Shown piece by piece: positions 1 to 5,386 of a stretch of DNA of 5,386 nucleotides; the first letter of the stretch is position 1; each line of letters begins with the position of its first letter. This stretch comes from Marinagarivorans sp. UBA5870 (GTDB lineage Bacteria > Pseudomonadota > Gammaproteobacteria > Pseudomonadales > Cellvibrionaceae). Location: positions 443-5,828 of the forward strand of contig DJFO01000242.1 of NCBI GenBank assembly GCA_002432555.1. Direction: 5' to 3'. The translations under genes and the position numbers were made by a program. The notes beneath the pieces are model-generated. The model did no database searches. It had not been told where the DNA came from and saw nothing but the letters and a program-made list of their open reading frames with translations.

Positions 1-347
1 AAGGGCGTGCGCCCGCCGAGTTCGGCTGCGTTGTGCAGAAGGCCGTCCAGTCTGCCAAATTCATTTTCCAGAGCTGCGCGCACCTGGCCGTAGTCCTCGG
101 GTGCGGCGCCATCGAGATTAAACGGAAAAATGGCGGGCTTGGGGTGGCCGGCAGCTTCGATGATGTCGTATACCGCTTCGAGCTTCGCCAGGGTGCGACC
201 CAGCAACACCACCGTCGCGCCGTGTTGGGCAAACGCGCAAGCGGCGGCGCGGCCGATGCCGGCGCCGGCACCGGTGATCGCGATCACCCGCTCGCGCAGG
301 AGGTCGGTGGGAGCTTGGTAATTCAAAAATAACGCGCTGTCAGTCAT
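1..347 (-). CDS. yciK: YciK-family short-chain dehydrogenase/reductase, N-terminal part (runs off left edge)
   Basis: Only the first 115 residues are in the window; a full-length family member is about 245-250 residues. The Rossmann cofactor motif TGAGAGIG is at residues 25-32, the arginine of LLGRT (R51) sits at the end of the second strand where NADP-preferring SDRs often carry a basic residue, and the structural motif HNAAELGG is at 105-112 (equivalent to the classical NNAG). The catalytic Ser-Tyr-Lys triad lies beyond the edge and cannot be checked. The start is the ATG at 345-347, which overlaps the TGA of the upstream phosphatase as ATGA; the Shine-Dalgarno is weak, so translation is probably coupled. 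The N-terminal pattern of a short leader (L-x-x-x-R-V-I-x-I-TG) and the place directly after mupP both match the YciK subgroup in Pseudomonas-like bacteria. The protein is presumably a cytosolic oxidoreductase; its physiological substrate is not established. Family assignment is very secure, the subgroup name a little less so. Confidence 0.9.
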   Translation of the reverse strand, partial: MTDSALFLNYQAPTDLLRERVIAITGAGAGIGRAAACAFAQHGATVVLLGRTLAKLEAVYDIIEAAGHPKPAIFPFNLDGAAPEDYGQVRAALENEFGRLDGLLHNAAELGGRTP

Positions 348-1021
348 ATCCGTGCATAACTTTCGATGTAGGAGGAAACGATGGGCCAGATCTCGTGGGC
401 AGTGTCCGCCACGTGAGTCGCGTTCCAGGTGCGGTGCTCGCTGGGGTCGCTGGTAAACCCGTAACCGACGGCAATAGTGGGCATGCCGGCGTTGCGACCG
501 CATTCGATATCCCGCAGGTGGTCGCCGACGTAGAGCGCATTGCCGGGGGCGCAGGCCGCCCGATCGCAGGCGTAAAGCAGCGCCGCCGGATTGGGTTTGC
601 CGACGCCGACGTGGTCCGGGCTGACGGTGGCACAGGGCGGCGCCGCAAATGTGAAGTGCCGCATGAGCGCGGCCGTATAGAGCTGGGGTTTATTGGTGAC
701 TATGCCCCAGGCGATGTCGCGCTCGGCGAGCCGGGCAATCAACTCCTCGATACCGGCAAAAGGCCGGGTGTGCTCGGCGATGTGCTGCAGATAGAGATCC
801 AGCAAGCGTTGGCGCAGGGGCAGGAGGGCCGCATCGGGCAAGGCTCCGAAGCCGAGTTTGACCAGCGCCGTCGCGCCGTTGGAAACCTCCGGGCGGATGG
901 CCGCGTAGGGCAGGGGTTCCCGCCCCTGTTCTCGCCGCAATCGGTTGAGGGCTGCGGCGAGATCCTGGCTGGTGTCCAACAGAGTTCCGTCGAGGTCAAA
1001 AAAAACAGCTTGAAGAGGCAT
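344..1021 (-). CDS. mupP: HAD-family phosphatase, probable N-acetylmuramic acid 6-phosphate phosphatase MupP (often annotated Gph)
   Basis: This complete 225-residue protein has all the HAD motifs. Motif I is DLDGT with nucleophile D9 and acid/base D11, motif II is T109 in IVTNKP, motif III is K142 in GKPNP, and motif IV is GDHLRD at 166-171 with D167 and D171 as Mg ligands. The helical cap lies between about residues 16 and 85, typical of the phosphoglycolate phosphatase-like subgroup. In Pseudomonas the gene at this place, between ubiG and yciK, encodes MupP, which dephosphorylates MurNAc-6-phosphate in the AnmK/AmgK/MurU peptidoglycan recycling route. The pattern SPDHV-x-x-x-KP and DLRDIE-x-GR-x-AGM near the C-terminus resembles MupP as I remember it. 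A phosphoglycolate phosphatase (Gph) role is the main alternative. The start is the ATG six nucleotides after the ubiG stop, placing F-F-D-L-D-G-T at the usual distance from the N-terminus; the ribosome site is weak, suggesting coupling. The last codons overlap the next gene by 4 nt. Confidence 0.88.
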   Translation of the reverse strand: MPLQAVFFDLDGTLLDTSQDLAAALNRLRREQGREPLPYAAIRPEVSNGATALVKLGFGALPDAALLPLRQRLLDLYLQHIAEHTRPFAGIEELIARLAERDIAWGIVTNKPQLYTAALMRHFTFAAPPCATVSPDHVGVGKPNPAALLYACDRAACAPGNALYVGDHLRDIECGRNAGMPTIAVGYGFTSDPSEHRTWNATHVADTAHEIWPIVSSYIESYARI

Positions 1022-1027
1022 GGCGGC

Positions 1028-1747
1028 TCAAATTTCCGGTTTCTGCAGATACATTATGTAATTCACGTCCACGTCTCCCGCTGCGGCGCGGAAGCTGCCG
1101 GTGAAGGGGTTGTAGACCAAGCCGACCAGGTCGCGGAGCAACAGGCCGCTGTGGCGGCACCAACTCGCCAGCTCCGCCGGGCGAATGAATTTTTTGTATT
1201 CATGAGTGCCCTTGGGCAGCCACTGGAGCACGTATTCCGCCCCGAGCACCGCCATGGCATAAGCTTTCGCGGTGCGATTGATGGTGGAAAAAAACACCTG
1301 GCCGCCCGGTTTCACCAACTGGCTGCAGGCGCGGATTACCGCGGCCGGGTCCGGTACGTGCTCCAGCATTTCAAGACAGGTCACCACGTCGAATTCACCG
1401 GGCTGCGCCGCGGCCATCTGCTCCGCCGTCGCCTGCCGGTATTCGATCTCCAGCCCCTGGCTCGCCGCATGCAGACGGGCAACCTCCAGTGGCGCTTCGC
1501 CCATATCGACGCCGGTAACTCGCGCGCCGCGCTGCGCCATGGCCTCGCTCAACAGGCCGCCACCGCAGCCGACGTCGAGCAATTTTTTGCCGGCGACGCG
1601 CGCCTGCAAGTCAATGTAATTGGCGCGCACGGGGTTCATCTGGTGCAGGGGTTTAAAGTCCCCGTGCTCATCCCACCAACGATTGGCCAAACGCTCAAAT
1701 TTGGCGATTTCGGCGGGGTCCACGTTGGGTGAGCGACTGTGCGGCAT
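1028..1747 (-). CDS. ubiG: Bifunctional ubiquinone biosynthesis O-methyltransferase UbiG
   Basis: This complete 239-residue protein is close to the usual family length of about 240. UbiG catalyses both O-methylation steps of ubiquinone synthesis (2-polyprenyl-6-hydroxyphenol and 3-demethylubiquinol) with S-adenosylmethionine, at the inner face of the cytoplasmic membrane. The N-terminal signature F-x-x-x-A-x-x-WWD-x-x-G-x-F-x-x-LH-x-MNP-x-R (residues 17-41) is diagnostic. The SAM-binding motif DVGCGGG is at 58-64, the acidic V-D pair that binds the ribose at 80-81, the post-motif [11 protein letters not shown] at 124-134, and F-F-S-T-INRT at 152-159. The stretch around 162-188 (KAYAMAV...HEYKKF) corresponds to the lipid-contacting insertion of the E. 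coli enzyme. [11 protein letters not shown] at 209-219 is also typical. A clear Shine-Dalgarno (GGAG, 1754-1757 on this strand) sits 6 nt before the ATG. The gene starts 14 nt after the deaminase stop, so it is co-transcribed with it. Confidence 0.97.
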   Translation of the reverse strand: MPHSRSPNVDPAEIAKFERLANRWWDEHGDFKPLHQMNPVRANYIDLQARVAGKKLLDVGCGGGLLSEAMAQRGARVTGVDMGEAPLEVARLHAASQGLEIEYRQATAEQMAAAQPGEFDVVTCLEMLEHVPDPAAVIRACSQLVKPGGQVFFSTINRTAKAYAMAVLGAEYVLQWLPKGTHEYKKFIRPAELASWCRHSGLLLRDLVGLVYNPFTGSFRAAAGDVDVNYIMYLQKPEI

Positions 1748-1753
1748 AAATGT

Positions 1754-1757
1754 CTCC
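1754..1757 (-). promoter_or_regulatory. Shine-Dalgarno of ubiG
   Basis: GGAG inside the 14-nt gap CTCTGGAGACATTT between the stop of the upstream deaminase and the ubiG ATG, with 6 nt spacing. It fixes the ubiG start and shows that ubiG has its own ribosome entry within the operon, unlike the two downstream genes whose sites are weak. Confidence 0.75.
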
Positions 1758-1761
1758 AGAG

Positions 1762-3090
1762 TTAGGCCGGCCGGGTGGTGCGGTATTGCCAGTGGAGGGC
1801 GCGCTCGCGAATTTCCGCCTCGTTGAGCGTGGTGCAGCGGCCATCTTCCAGCAGGAGCCGGCCGGCCACCCAGCTGTGGCTGACGCGGCAGCGCCGGTTG
1901 TTGTACACCAACTGGGAGGCGAGATCGTACATGGGTAAGGCTGTCAGGTCGTCCAGCGCCACCGCGATTACGTCTGCCGCCTTGCCGGGCTCGAGACTGC
2001 CGATGGTCGCATCCAGCCCGAGCGCGCGGGCACTGCCGAGGGTCGCGAGCTCAAGTGCTGTGACGGCTGAAAGCGCCGCGGCGTTGCCGGCGGCTACTTT
2101 TCCGATCAGTGCTGCGGTGGTGAGTTCGCCGAACATATCGAGATCGTTGTTGCTCGCGGCGCCGTCGGTGCCCAGTCCCACCGGCACGCCCCCGTCCAAC
2201 AAATACTGAACCGGGCAGATACCGCTGGCGAGTTTCAGGTTGGATTCCGCGCAGTGGATCACGCTGGCGCCGCTCTGCTGCAGGTCGAGCAGATCCTGTT
2301 CGTTGACCTGGGTCATGTGCACGCACTGGGCGAGCGGCGATAGAACCCCCAAATCCAGCAGCCGATGAATAGGGCGTATGCCGGAAGTCGCGATCGCCTG
2401 CGCCACCTCATCCGCCGTTTCGTGCAGGTGGATTTGAATCGGCGCCTGCAGTTCTTCCGCCAGCACCGCGATGCGCCGCAGCGGCGCGTCTGAGAGCGTG
2501 TAGGTTGCGTGCGGTCCGAAGCCGATACGAATGCGCTCGTGGGAGCGATAGTCGTCGCGCAGCTGCAAACCCTTATGGATATAACCGTCCGCGTCTTTCG
2601 CCCAAGCGGTGGAAAAATCGAGAATCGGAAATGTCAGTTGCGCCCGCAGGCCGGCGTGATGCACCGCGGCTGCCGTCACCTCCGGGAAAAAATACATGTC
2701 GGCAAAGCAGGTGGTGCCTGTTTTGAGCATTTCCGCCAATGCCAATTGAGTTCCATCGTGCACCCATTCCTCGCTGAGCAGGCGCTTTTCCGCGGGCCAG
2801 ATATGATTTTCCAACCAGGGGGCGAGCGGCTGATCGTCCGCATAACCGCGCAATAGAGTCATGGGCGCGTGGCCGTGGGCGTTGACGAGACCCGGCATGA
2901 GCACATGGTGGGGGAGGTGTAGATTTTGACGAGCGACGTAGGTCTGGGCGAGGTCGGCCGTGGGGTGGATCGTTACCACGCGCCCCTGATGCAACACCAG
3001 GCTGCAATCCTGGAAAACCTTGCCCCGCGGCACTATAGGTAAAATCCATTTGGCGTGCAGTATGGAATCGACCTGTTGGGGCTGGGGCAT
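1762..3090 (-). CDS. mtaD: TRZ/ATZ-type amidohydrolase, probable 5'-methylthioadenosine/S-adenosylhomocysteine deaminase
   Basis: This 442-residue zinc-dependent amidohydrolase matches the family length of about 430-445. Metal and catalytic residues are visible: the H-x-H of NAHGHAP (H72, H74) after the first barrel strand, H221 and E224 in [10 protein letters not shown]258 in CVHMT, and D309 in [24 protein letters not shown] (123-135) and [12 protein letters not shown] (279-290) are typical of the S-adenosylhomocysteine/methylthioadenosine deaminase branch. The small N- and C-terminal beta domain is also present (residues 1-60 and about 365-442, with [13 protein letters not shown]). The Pseudomonas aeruginosa homologue at this locus (PA3170) has been reported to deaminate methylthioadenosine to methylthioinosine. 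Specificity towards S-adenosylhomocysteine, adenosine or another purine derivative is possible here. The start is the ATG at 3088-3090; the reading frame stays open upstream to 3594, but that part runs antisense to the ypfJ gene and lacks family similarity. The Shine-Dalgarno is poor. This is the first gene of the mtaD-ubiG-mupP-yciK operon. Confidence 0.92.
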   Translation of the reverse strand: MPQPQQVDSILHAKWILPIVPRGKVFQDCSLVLHQGRVVTIHPTADLAQTYVARQNLHLPHHVLMPGLVNAHGHAPMTLLRGYADDQPLAPWLENHIWPAEKRLLSEEWVHDGTQLALAEMLKTGTTCFADMYFFPEVTAAAVHHAGLRAQLTFPILDFSTAWAKDADGYIHKGLQLRDDYRSHERIRIGFGPHATYTLSDAPLRRIAVLAEELQAPIQIHLHETADEVAQAIATSGIRPIHRLLDLGVLSPLAQCVHMTQVNEQDLLDLQQSGASVIHCAESNLKLASGICPVQYLLDGGVPVGLGTDGAASNNDLDMFGELTTAALIGKVAAGNAAALSAVTALELATLGSARALGLDATIGSLEPGKAADVIAVALDDLTALPMYDLASQLVYNNRRCRVSHSWVAGRLLLEDGRCTTLNEAEIRERALHWQYRTTRPA

Positions 3091-3122
3091 AGGCGGAACC
3101 GAGATGTGGGAAACAGCGCAGA

Positions 3123-3151
3123 AGTATACCCATTTATCGCCGACGCGGCAG
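3123..3151 (-). promoter_or_regulatory. Predicted sigma-70 promoter of the mtaD-ubiG-mupP-yciK operon
   Basis: On the minus strand a TATACT hexamer (3123-3128) matches five of six bases of the -10 consensus. A weak -35 candidate CTGCCG (3146-3151) lies 17 nt upstream and matches three of six. A TG dinucleotide lies two bases before the -10 box, one base off the extended -10 position. Transcription would begin near 3116, giving a leader of about 25 nt before the ATG at 3090. This is the only good -10 box I found in the divergent region for this strand. Confidence 0.5.
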
Positions 3152-3215
3152 GGCTGTGTGCGGTGCCGACTGGAAAATCTACGGCGGTCTCCAGTAAGCT
3201 GCCAGCGCACATATT

Positions 3216-3240
3216 CGCTTCGCGCGCGCGTGCCGAAGCG
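3216..3240 (+). promoter_or_regulatory. Perfect 7-bp inverted repeat (possible leader hairpin or operator) upstream of the metallopeptidase gene
   Basis: CGCTTCG (3216-3222) and CGAAGCG (3234-3240) are exact inverted copies separated by 11 GC-rich bases with a CG-repeat run. The structure ends 20 nt before the strong ribosome site of the downstream gene. Possible promoter elements just upstream (TGGAAA at 3171-3176 with TAAGCT at 3195-3200, 18-nt spacing) are weak; if used, the repeat would be in the 5' leader. The other candidate -10, CATATT at 3210-3215, would put the transcript start within the repeat, so it might then act as a DNA operator. The repeat itself is certain; its role is not. 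Confidence 0.4.
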
Positions 3241-3260
3241 GTTCAACCTAGATCGGAAAG

Positions 3261-3265
3261 AGGAG
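3261..3265 (+). promoter_or_regulatory. Strong Shine-Dalgarno that fixes the start of the metallopeptidase gene
   Basis: AGGAG within AAAGAGGAGAAA, 8 nt before the ATG at 3274-3276. The reading frame is open further upstream to an ATG at 3055, but that one has no comparable site and would overlap the promoter and start of the divergent operon, so 3274 is the start. Confidence 0.85.
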
Positions 3266-3273
3266 AAATTCCC

Positions 3274-4179
3274 ATGCGGTGGCAATCCGGTAGACGCAGT
3301 AGCAATATCGAAGACCGCCGCGGCAGCGGTCCAGCGCACGCCATGGGCGGCGGTGGCGGGTTGTTCTTGCTGATGCGGATTCTGCCCTGGCTGTTGCGCA
3401 GCAAAAGCGGGCGCTTCCTGCTGCTCATAGGCGTAGCGGTATTTTTTGGTGCCCGTTTTCTTGGAATCGACCTCATGCCTCTCCTGACAGGTGGAGGTGC
3501 GCAAACGGTGGAAAAGCGTCCGATTCCGCCCGAGCAGAATGAACTGGTGGAATTCGTTTCGGTGGTGCTGGCGGATACGGAAACGACCTGGCACGGCATC
3601 TTCAAGACTTTAAACCTCAGCTACCAAGAGCCGGCGCTAGTATTGTTCTCCGGTAGCGTCTCGTCCGCTTGTGGATACGGCCAGGCCGCGATGGGGCCCT
3701 TCTATTGCCCCGGCGATCAAAAGCTTTATATCGACCTCAGTTTTTATCAAGACCTGAAAAACCGCCACCAAGCACCGGGGGATTTTGCCCAGGCGTATGT
3801 CATAGCCCACGAAGTGGGGCACCACGTGCAGACACTGCTCGGCATATCGGGCAAAGTTCACGCGGCGCGGCAGAAGCTGTCCGAGACGGAAGCAAATCTG
3901 CTGTCGGTGAAACAGGAATTGCAGGCGGATTGTTTTGCCGGAGTCTGGGGCCACCACGCCAATCAGCAGCGGGAATTGCTTGAAGAGGGGGACCTTGACG
4001 AGGCACTGGTGGCGGCGTCCGCCATTGGCGATGACCGCCTGCAACAGCAGAGCCGCGGCCACGTTACGCCAGACAGCTTTACCCACGGCTCATCCGAACA
4101 GCGGGTCCGCTGGTTTCGCGCCGGTTTCTCCAGCGGCTCCCTCGACTCTTGCGATACGTTTAATGCGCCTACCCTTTGA
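3274..4179 (+). CDS. ypfJ: Membrane-anchored neutral zinc metallopeptidase, YpfJ family
   Basis: This complete 301-residue protein fits the usual family length of about 285-300. The basic N-terminus (MRWQSGRRSSNIEDRR) and the Gly-rich linker (GGGGG at 25-29) are family hallmarks. One hydrophobic segment at about 48-66, bordered by arginines and lysines, should anchor the protein in the cytoplasmic membrane with the catalytic domain outside. The zincin motif HEVGHH is at 179-184 (zinc ligands H179 and H183, catalytic E180), and E215 in the downstream ELQADC is a plausible third ligand. SACGYGQAAMGPFYCPGD (131-148), QADCFAGVW (217-225) and FTHGSSEQRVRWF (269-281) are conserved blocks, with four cysteines (133, 145, 220, 293) that could form disulfides in the periplasm. 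The family is widespread in proteobacteria, but its substrate is unknown to me. The gene stands alone, divergent from the mtaD operon and convergent with maeA, with a strong ribosome site. Confidence 0.93.
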   Translation: MRWQSGRRSSNIEDRRGSGPAHAMGGGGGLFLLMRILPWLLRSKSGRFLLLIGVAVFFGARFLGIDLMPLLTGGGAQTVEKRPIPPEQNELVEFVSVVLADTETTWHGIFKTLNLSYQEPALVLFSGSVSSACGYGQAAMGPFYCPGDQKLYIDLSFYQDLKNRHQAPGDFAQAYVIAHEVGHHVQTLLGISGKVHAARQKLSETEANLLSVKQELQADCFAGVWGHHANQQRELLEEGDLDEALVAASAIGDDRLQQQSRGHVTPDSFTHGSSEQRVRWFRAGFSSGSLDSCDTFNAPTL

Positions 4180-4194
4180 GAAGTCCTGCAAGAC

Positions 4195-4219
4195 GGCGGA
4201 CCCGCGGTGCGGCTCCGCC
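4195..4219. terminator. GC-rich stem-loop after ypfJ, terminator-like but without a T-run
   Basis: GGCGGA (4195-4200) pairs with TCCGCC (4214-4219). After one C-C mismatch an inner CCGC (4202-4205) pairs with GCGG (4209-4212) around a GGT loop, giving a ten-pair interrupted stem. It begins 15 nt after the ypfJ stop codon, a typical place for a terminator. No T-rich tract follows on either strand, so it may instead be a 3'-end-stabilising hairpin or a REP-like palindrome. Confidence 0.4.
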
Positions 4220-4278
4220 CTGGGGATGATCAAGCGAAATTGTCAGTATGCCAACGCAATCGGACATGGCGCTGGAGG

Positions 4279-4322
4279 GCGGATGTCACAGCCGATCCGC
4301 GAATCCCAGGCCATCCCTGGCC
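4279..4322. repeat. Cluster of short inverted repeats in the convergent spacer, 3' of maeA
   Basis: GCGGAT (4279-4284) is an exact inverted match to ATCCGC (4295-4300) with a 10-nt loop. Immediately beyond it, GGCCA (4309-4313) pairs with TGGCC (4318-4322) around a TCCC loop, or alternatively CCAGG (4306-4310) with CCTGG (4316-4320). A short tandem repeat CAATCT CAATCT follows at 4330-4341. The cluster lies 27-70 nt past the maeA stop on its transcript and could mark its 3' end, though without a T-run. I see no coding sequence in 4180-4348. Confidence 0.35.
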
Positions 4323-4348
4323 ATCGAATCAATCTCAATCTCGGCGCC

Positions 4349-5386
4349 TTATATACTCACCCTTTTATAGTGGCGGTAGACCGGTTGCCAAAAAGTTTTT
4401 TCCACTTTTTCCCGCAGTAGTTCGTCCGACATTTCCAAAGCGAGGCCCTGCTGCTGCGCAATTTTACCTATGCCGAAGGCAATTTTTTTGCTCAACTCCG
4501 CCACCTCGGTTAATGGCGGTAGGAGATTACCTGCACCCGTATTAGCGCGGGGCGACTCGGCGGCGAGGGTAGTGCTCGCCAGCATCAGCATCTCATCGGT
4601 TACCGCCCGGATATTGGCCGCGACGACCCCGAGGCCTATACCGGGAAAGACATAGCTGTTATTGCACTGGGCAACGGGATAGACCTGGCCGCGAAAGATA
4701 ACCGGCGCGAAGGGACTGCCGGTCGCGACTATGGCGTCTCCCTCGGTCCATTCGATCACCTGTTCGGGGCGGGCTTCGATCTGTTTAATCGGATTGCTCA
4801 GGGGAAAAATGATCGGCCGAGTACAGTGCCGGCTCATAGTGCGGATCACCGGTTCGGTAAAAAGACCTGGTTGACCAGAAACACCGATTAAAACGCCCGG
4901 TCGCGCGTGCTCGACTACCTCCAGCAGGGTAGGGTAGTCGCCGGCGATCTGCCAGCCGGTGAGGGTCTCCCGGCGCTGACACAACTTCGCCTGAAAATCC
5001 CGCAAACCGGCCATGCCCTCCGTCAGCAGGCCAAAACGGTCTACCATAAAAATTTGGCAACGAGCTTGAGGTTCCGAAATACCTTCCGCGCGCATCTGCA
5101 TGATGATTTGTTCGGCTATGCCACACCCGGCCGAGCCAGCGCCGACAAAAACCACCCGTTGTTCTGATAAGCGCACGCCTTTGCAGCGGCAGGCGGCGAG
5201 CAGCGTGCCCACCGTGACCGCGGCCGTGCCCTGGATATCGTCGTTGAAGCAACAGATCTGCTCCCGGTAGCGCCGCAGCAGCGGCGTGGCATTCGGTTGC
5301 GCGAAATCCTCGAACTGCAGCAGCACCCTCGGCCAGCGCCGTTTGATCGCCTGGATAAAACAATCGACGAACGCGTTGTATTCGTC
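4349..5386 (-). CDS. maeA: NAD-type malic enzyme (malate dehydrogenase, oxaloacetate-decarboxylating), C-terminal 345 residues (runs off right edge)
   Basis: The frame is open from the right edge to the TAA at 4349-4351. It covers about the last three fifths of the E. coli SfcA/MaeA-type enzyme (about 565 residues), which converts malate and NAD to pyruvate, CO2 and NADH in the cytosol. In fragment numbering, QFEDFA (24-29) and [10 protein letters not shown] (47-56) carry the divalent-metal acids E26, D27 and D50. The Rossmann motif [11 protein letters not shown] is at 82-92, with the acidic residue D116 of MVDRFGLL at the end of the next strand, which favours NAD over NADP. PLSNP (195-199), ATGSPFAPV (221-229) and [14 protein letters not shown] (240-253) are the later conserved blocks, and the C-terminal FWQ-x-x-YR-x-Y-x-R-x-SI closely resembles the E. 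coli end. No MaeB-style phosphotransacetylase domain follows, so it is not the NADP MaeB type. The GTG at 5324-5326 is an internal codon, not a start. Promoter and N-terminus are outside the window. Confidence 0.94.
   Translation of the reverse strand, partial: DEYNAFVDCFIQAIKRRWPRVLLQFEDFAQPNATPLLRRYREQICCFNDDIQGTAAVTVGTLLAACRCKGVRLSEQRVVFVGAGSAGCGIAEQIIMQMRAEGISEPQARCQIFMVDRFGLLTEGMAGLRDFQAKLCQRRETLTGWQIAGDYPTLLEVVEHARPGVLIGVSGQPGLFTEPVIRTMSRHCTRPIIFPLSNPIKQIEARPEQVIEWTEGDAIVATGSPFAPVIFRGQVYPVAQCNNSYVFPGIGLGVVAANIRAVTDEMLMLASTTLAAESPRANTGAGNLLPPLTEVAELSKKIAFGIGKIAQQQGLALEMSDELLREKVEKTFWQPVYRHYKRVSI

Noticed and set aside
33..332. Plus-strand small ORFs (33-332 and 130-321)
   Set aside because: Both are antisense to yciK, which carries clear SDR motifs on the minus strand, and neither has a convincing ribosome site.
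395..1732. A 445-codon plus-strand open frame running antisense to mupP and ubiG
   Set aside because: It is a shadow of two well-recognised genes in a GC-rich region; its translation is low-complexity, rich in Gly/Arg/Ala/Gln, matches no family I know, and spans the junction between two real genes.
3221..3231. CG-repeat run (CGCGCGCGCG) in the divergent region as a possible Z-DNA or slippage site
   Set aside because: It is only about ten bases long and forms the loop of an inverted repeat; too short to claim anything separate in GC-rich DNA.
3091..3594. N-terminal extension of the mtaD frame to 610 residues
   Set aside because: The extra part lies antisense to ypfJ, passes through the predicted operon promoter, and has no family similarity; the 442-residue form has the correct length.
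3935..4545. Plus-strand ORFs (3935-4420, 4207-4545) spanning the ypfJ end and the convergent spacer
   Set aside because: They overlap ypfJ out of frame and run antisense into maeA; composition is not protein-like and no family motif is visible.
1..5386. Window length equals that of the phiX174 genome
   Set aside because: The content is plainly bacterial chromosome (ubiG, mupP, ypfJ, maeA), with genes cut at both ends; the length is a coincidence or a sampling choice.
1..5386. Defence system, mobile element, CRISPR array, tRNA or riboswitch
   Set aside because: Nearly all of the window is explained by core metabolic genes; I saw no transposase, integrase, regularly spaced repeats, cloverleaf-like segment or long structured leader.

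Overview
The window looks like a stretch of core chromosome from a high-GC gammaproteobacterium, probably in the Pseudomonadales/Cellvibrionales range (for example a Cellvibrio-, Microbulbifer- or Pseudomonas-like organism). The main reason is the gene order mtaD-like deaminase, ubiG, mupP, yciK. This order is familiar from Pseudomonas (the PA3170-PA3173 block) and its relatives but is not the E. coli arrangement. The lineage call is an inference from gene order and protein similarity recalled from memory. No database was searched.

Layout. On the minus strand, positions 3090 down to 1 hold four tightly packed genes read right to left. They are a TRZ/ATZ-type amidohydrolase (methylthioadenosine/S-adenosylhomocysteine deaminase family), ubiG (ubiquinone biosynthesis O-methyltransferase), a HAD phosphatase best matched to MupP (N-acetylmuramic acid 6-phosphate phosphatase, often annotated gph), and the start of a yciK-type short-chain dehydrogenase that runs off the left edge. 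Gaps are 14 nt, 6 nt and a 4-nt ATGA overlap, so this is almost certainly one operon. A good -10 box lies just upstream of the first gene. A 183-nt divergent intergenic region (3091-3273) follows, and then on the plus strand a membrane-anchored neutral zinc metallopeptidase of the YpfJ family (3274-4179). A 169-nt convergent spacer with several small inverted repeats separates it from the C-terminal 345 residues of a minus-strand NAD-type malic enzyme (maeA/sfcA), whose N-terminus lies beyond the right edge.

How the genes relate. UbiG consumes S-adenosylmethionine and releases S-adenosylhomocysteine, and the first gene of the operon belongs to a family that deaminates S-adenosylhomocysteine and methylthioadenosine, so the pair may be linked through methyl-donor by-products. 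MupP belongs to peptidoglycan recycling, and YciK is an SDR of unclear substrate. The malic enzyme (malate to pyruvate) and the YpfJ peptidase look like unrelated neighbours.

I found no mobile element, CRISPR array, RNA gene or phage gene, and no clear sign of a new multi-gene system. The least explained pieces are the hairpin in front of the YpfJ gene, the inverted repeats in the convergent spacer, and the unknown substrates of YpfJ and YciK.
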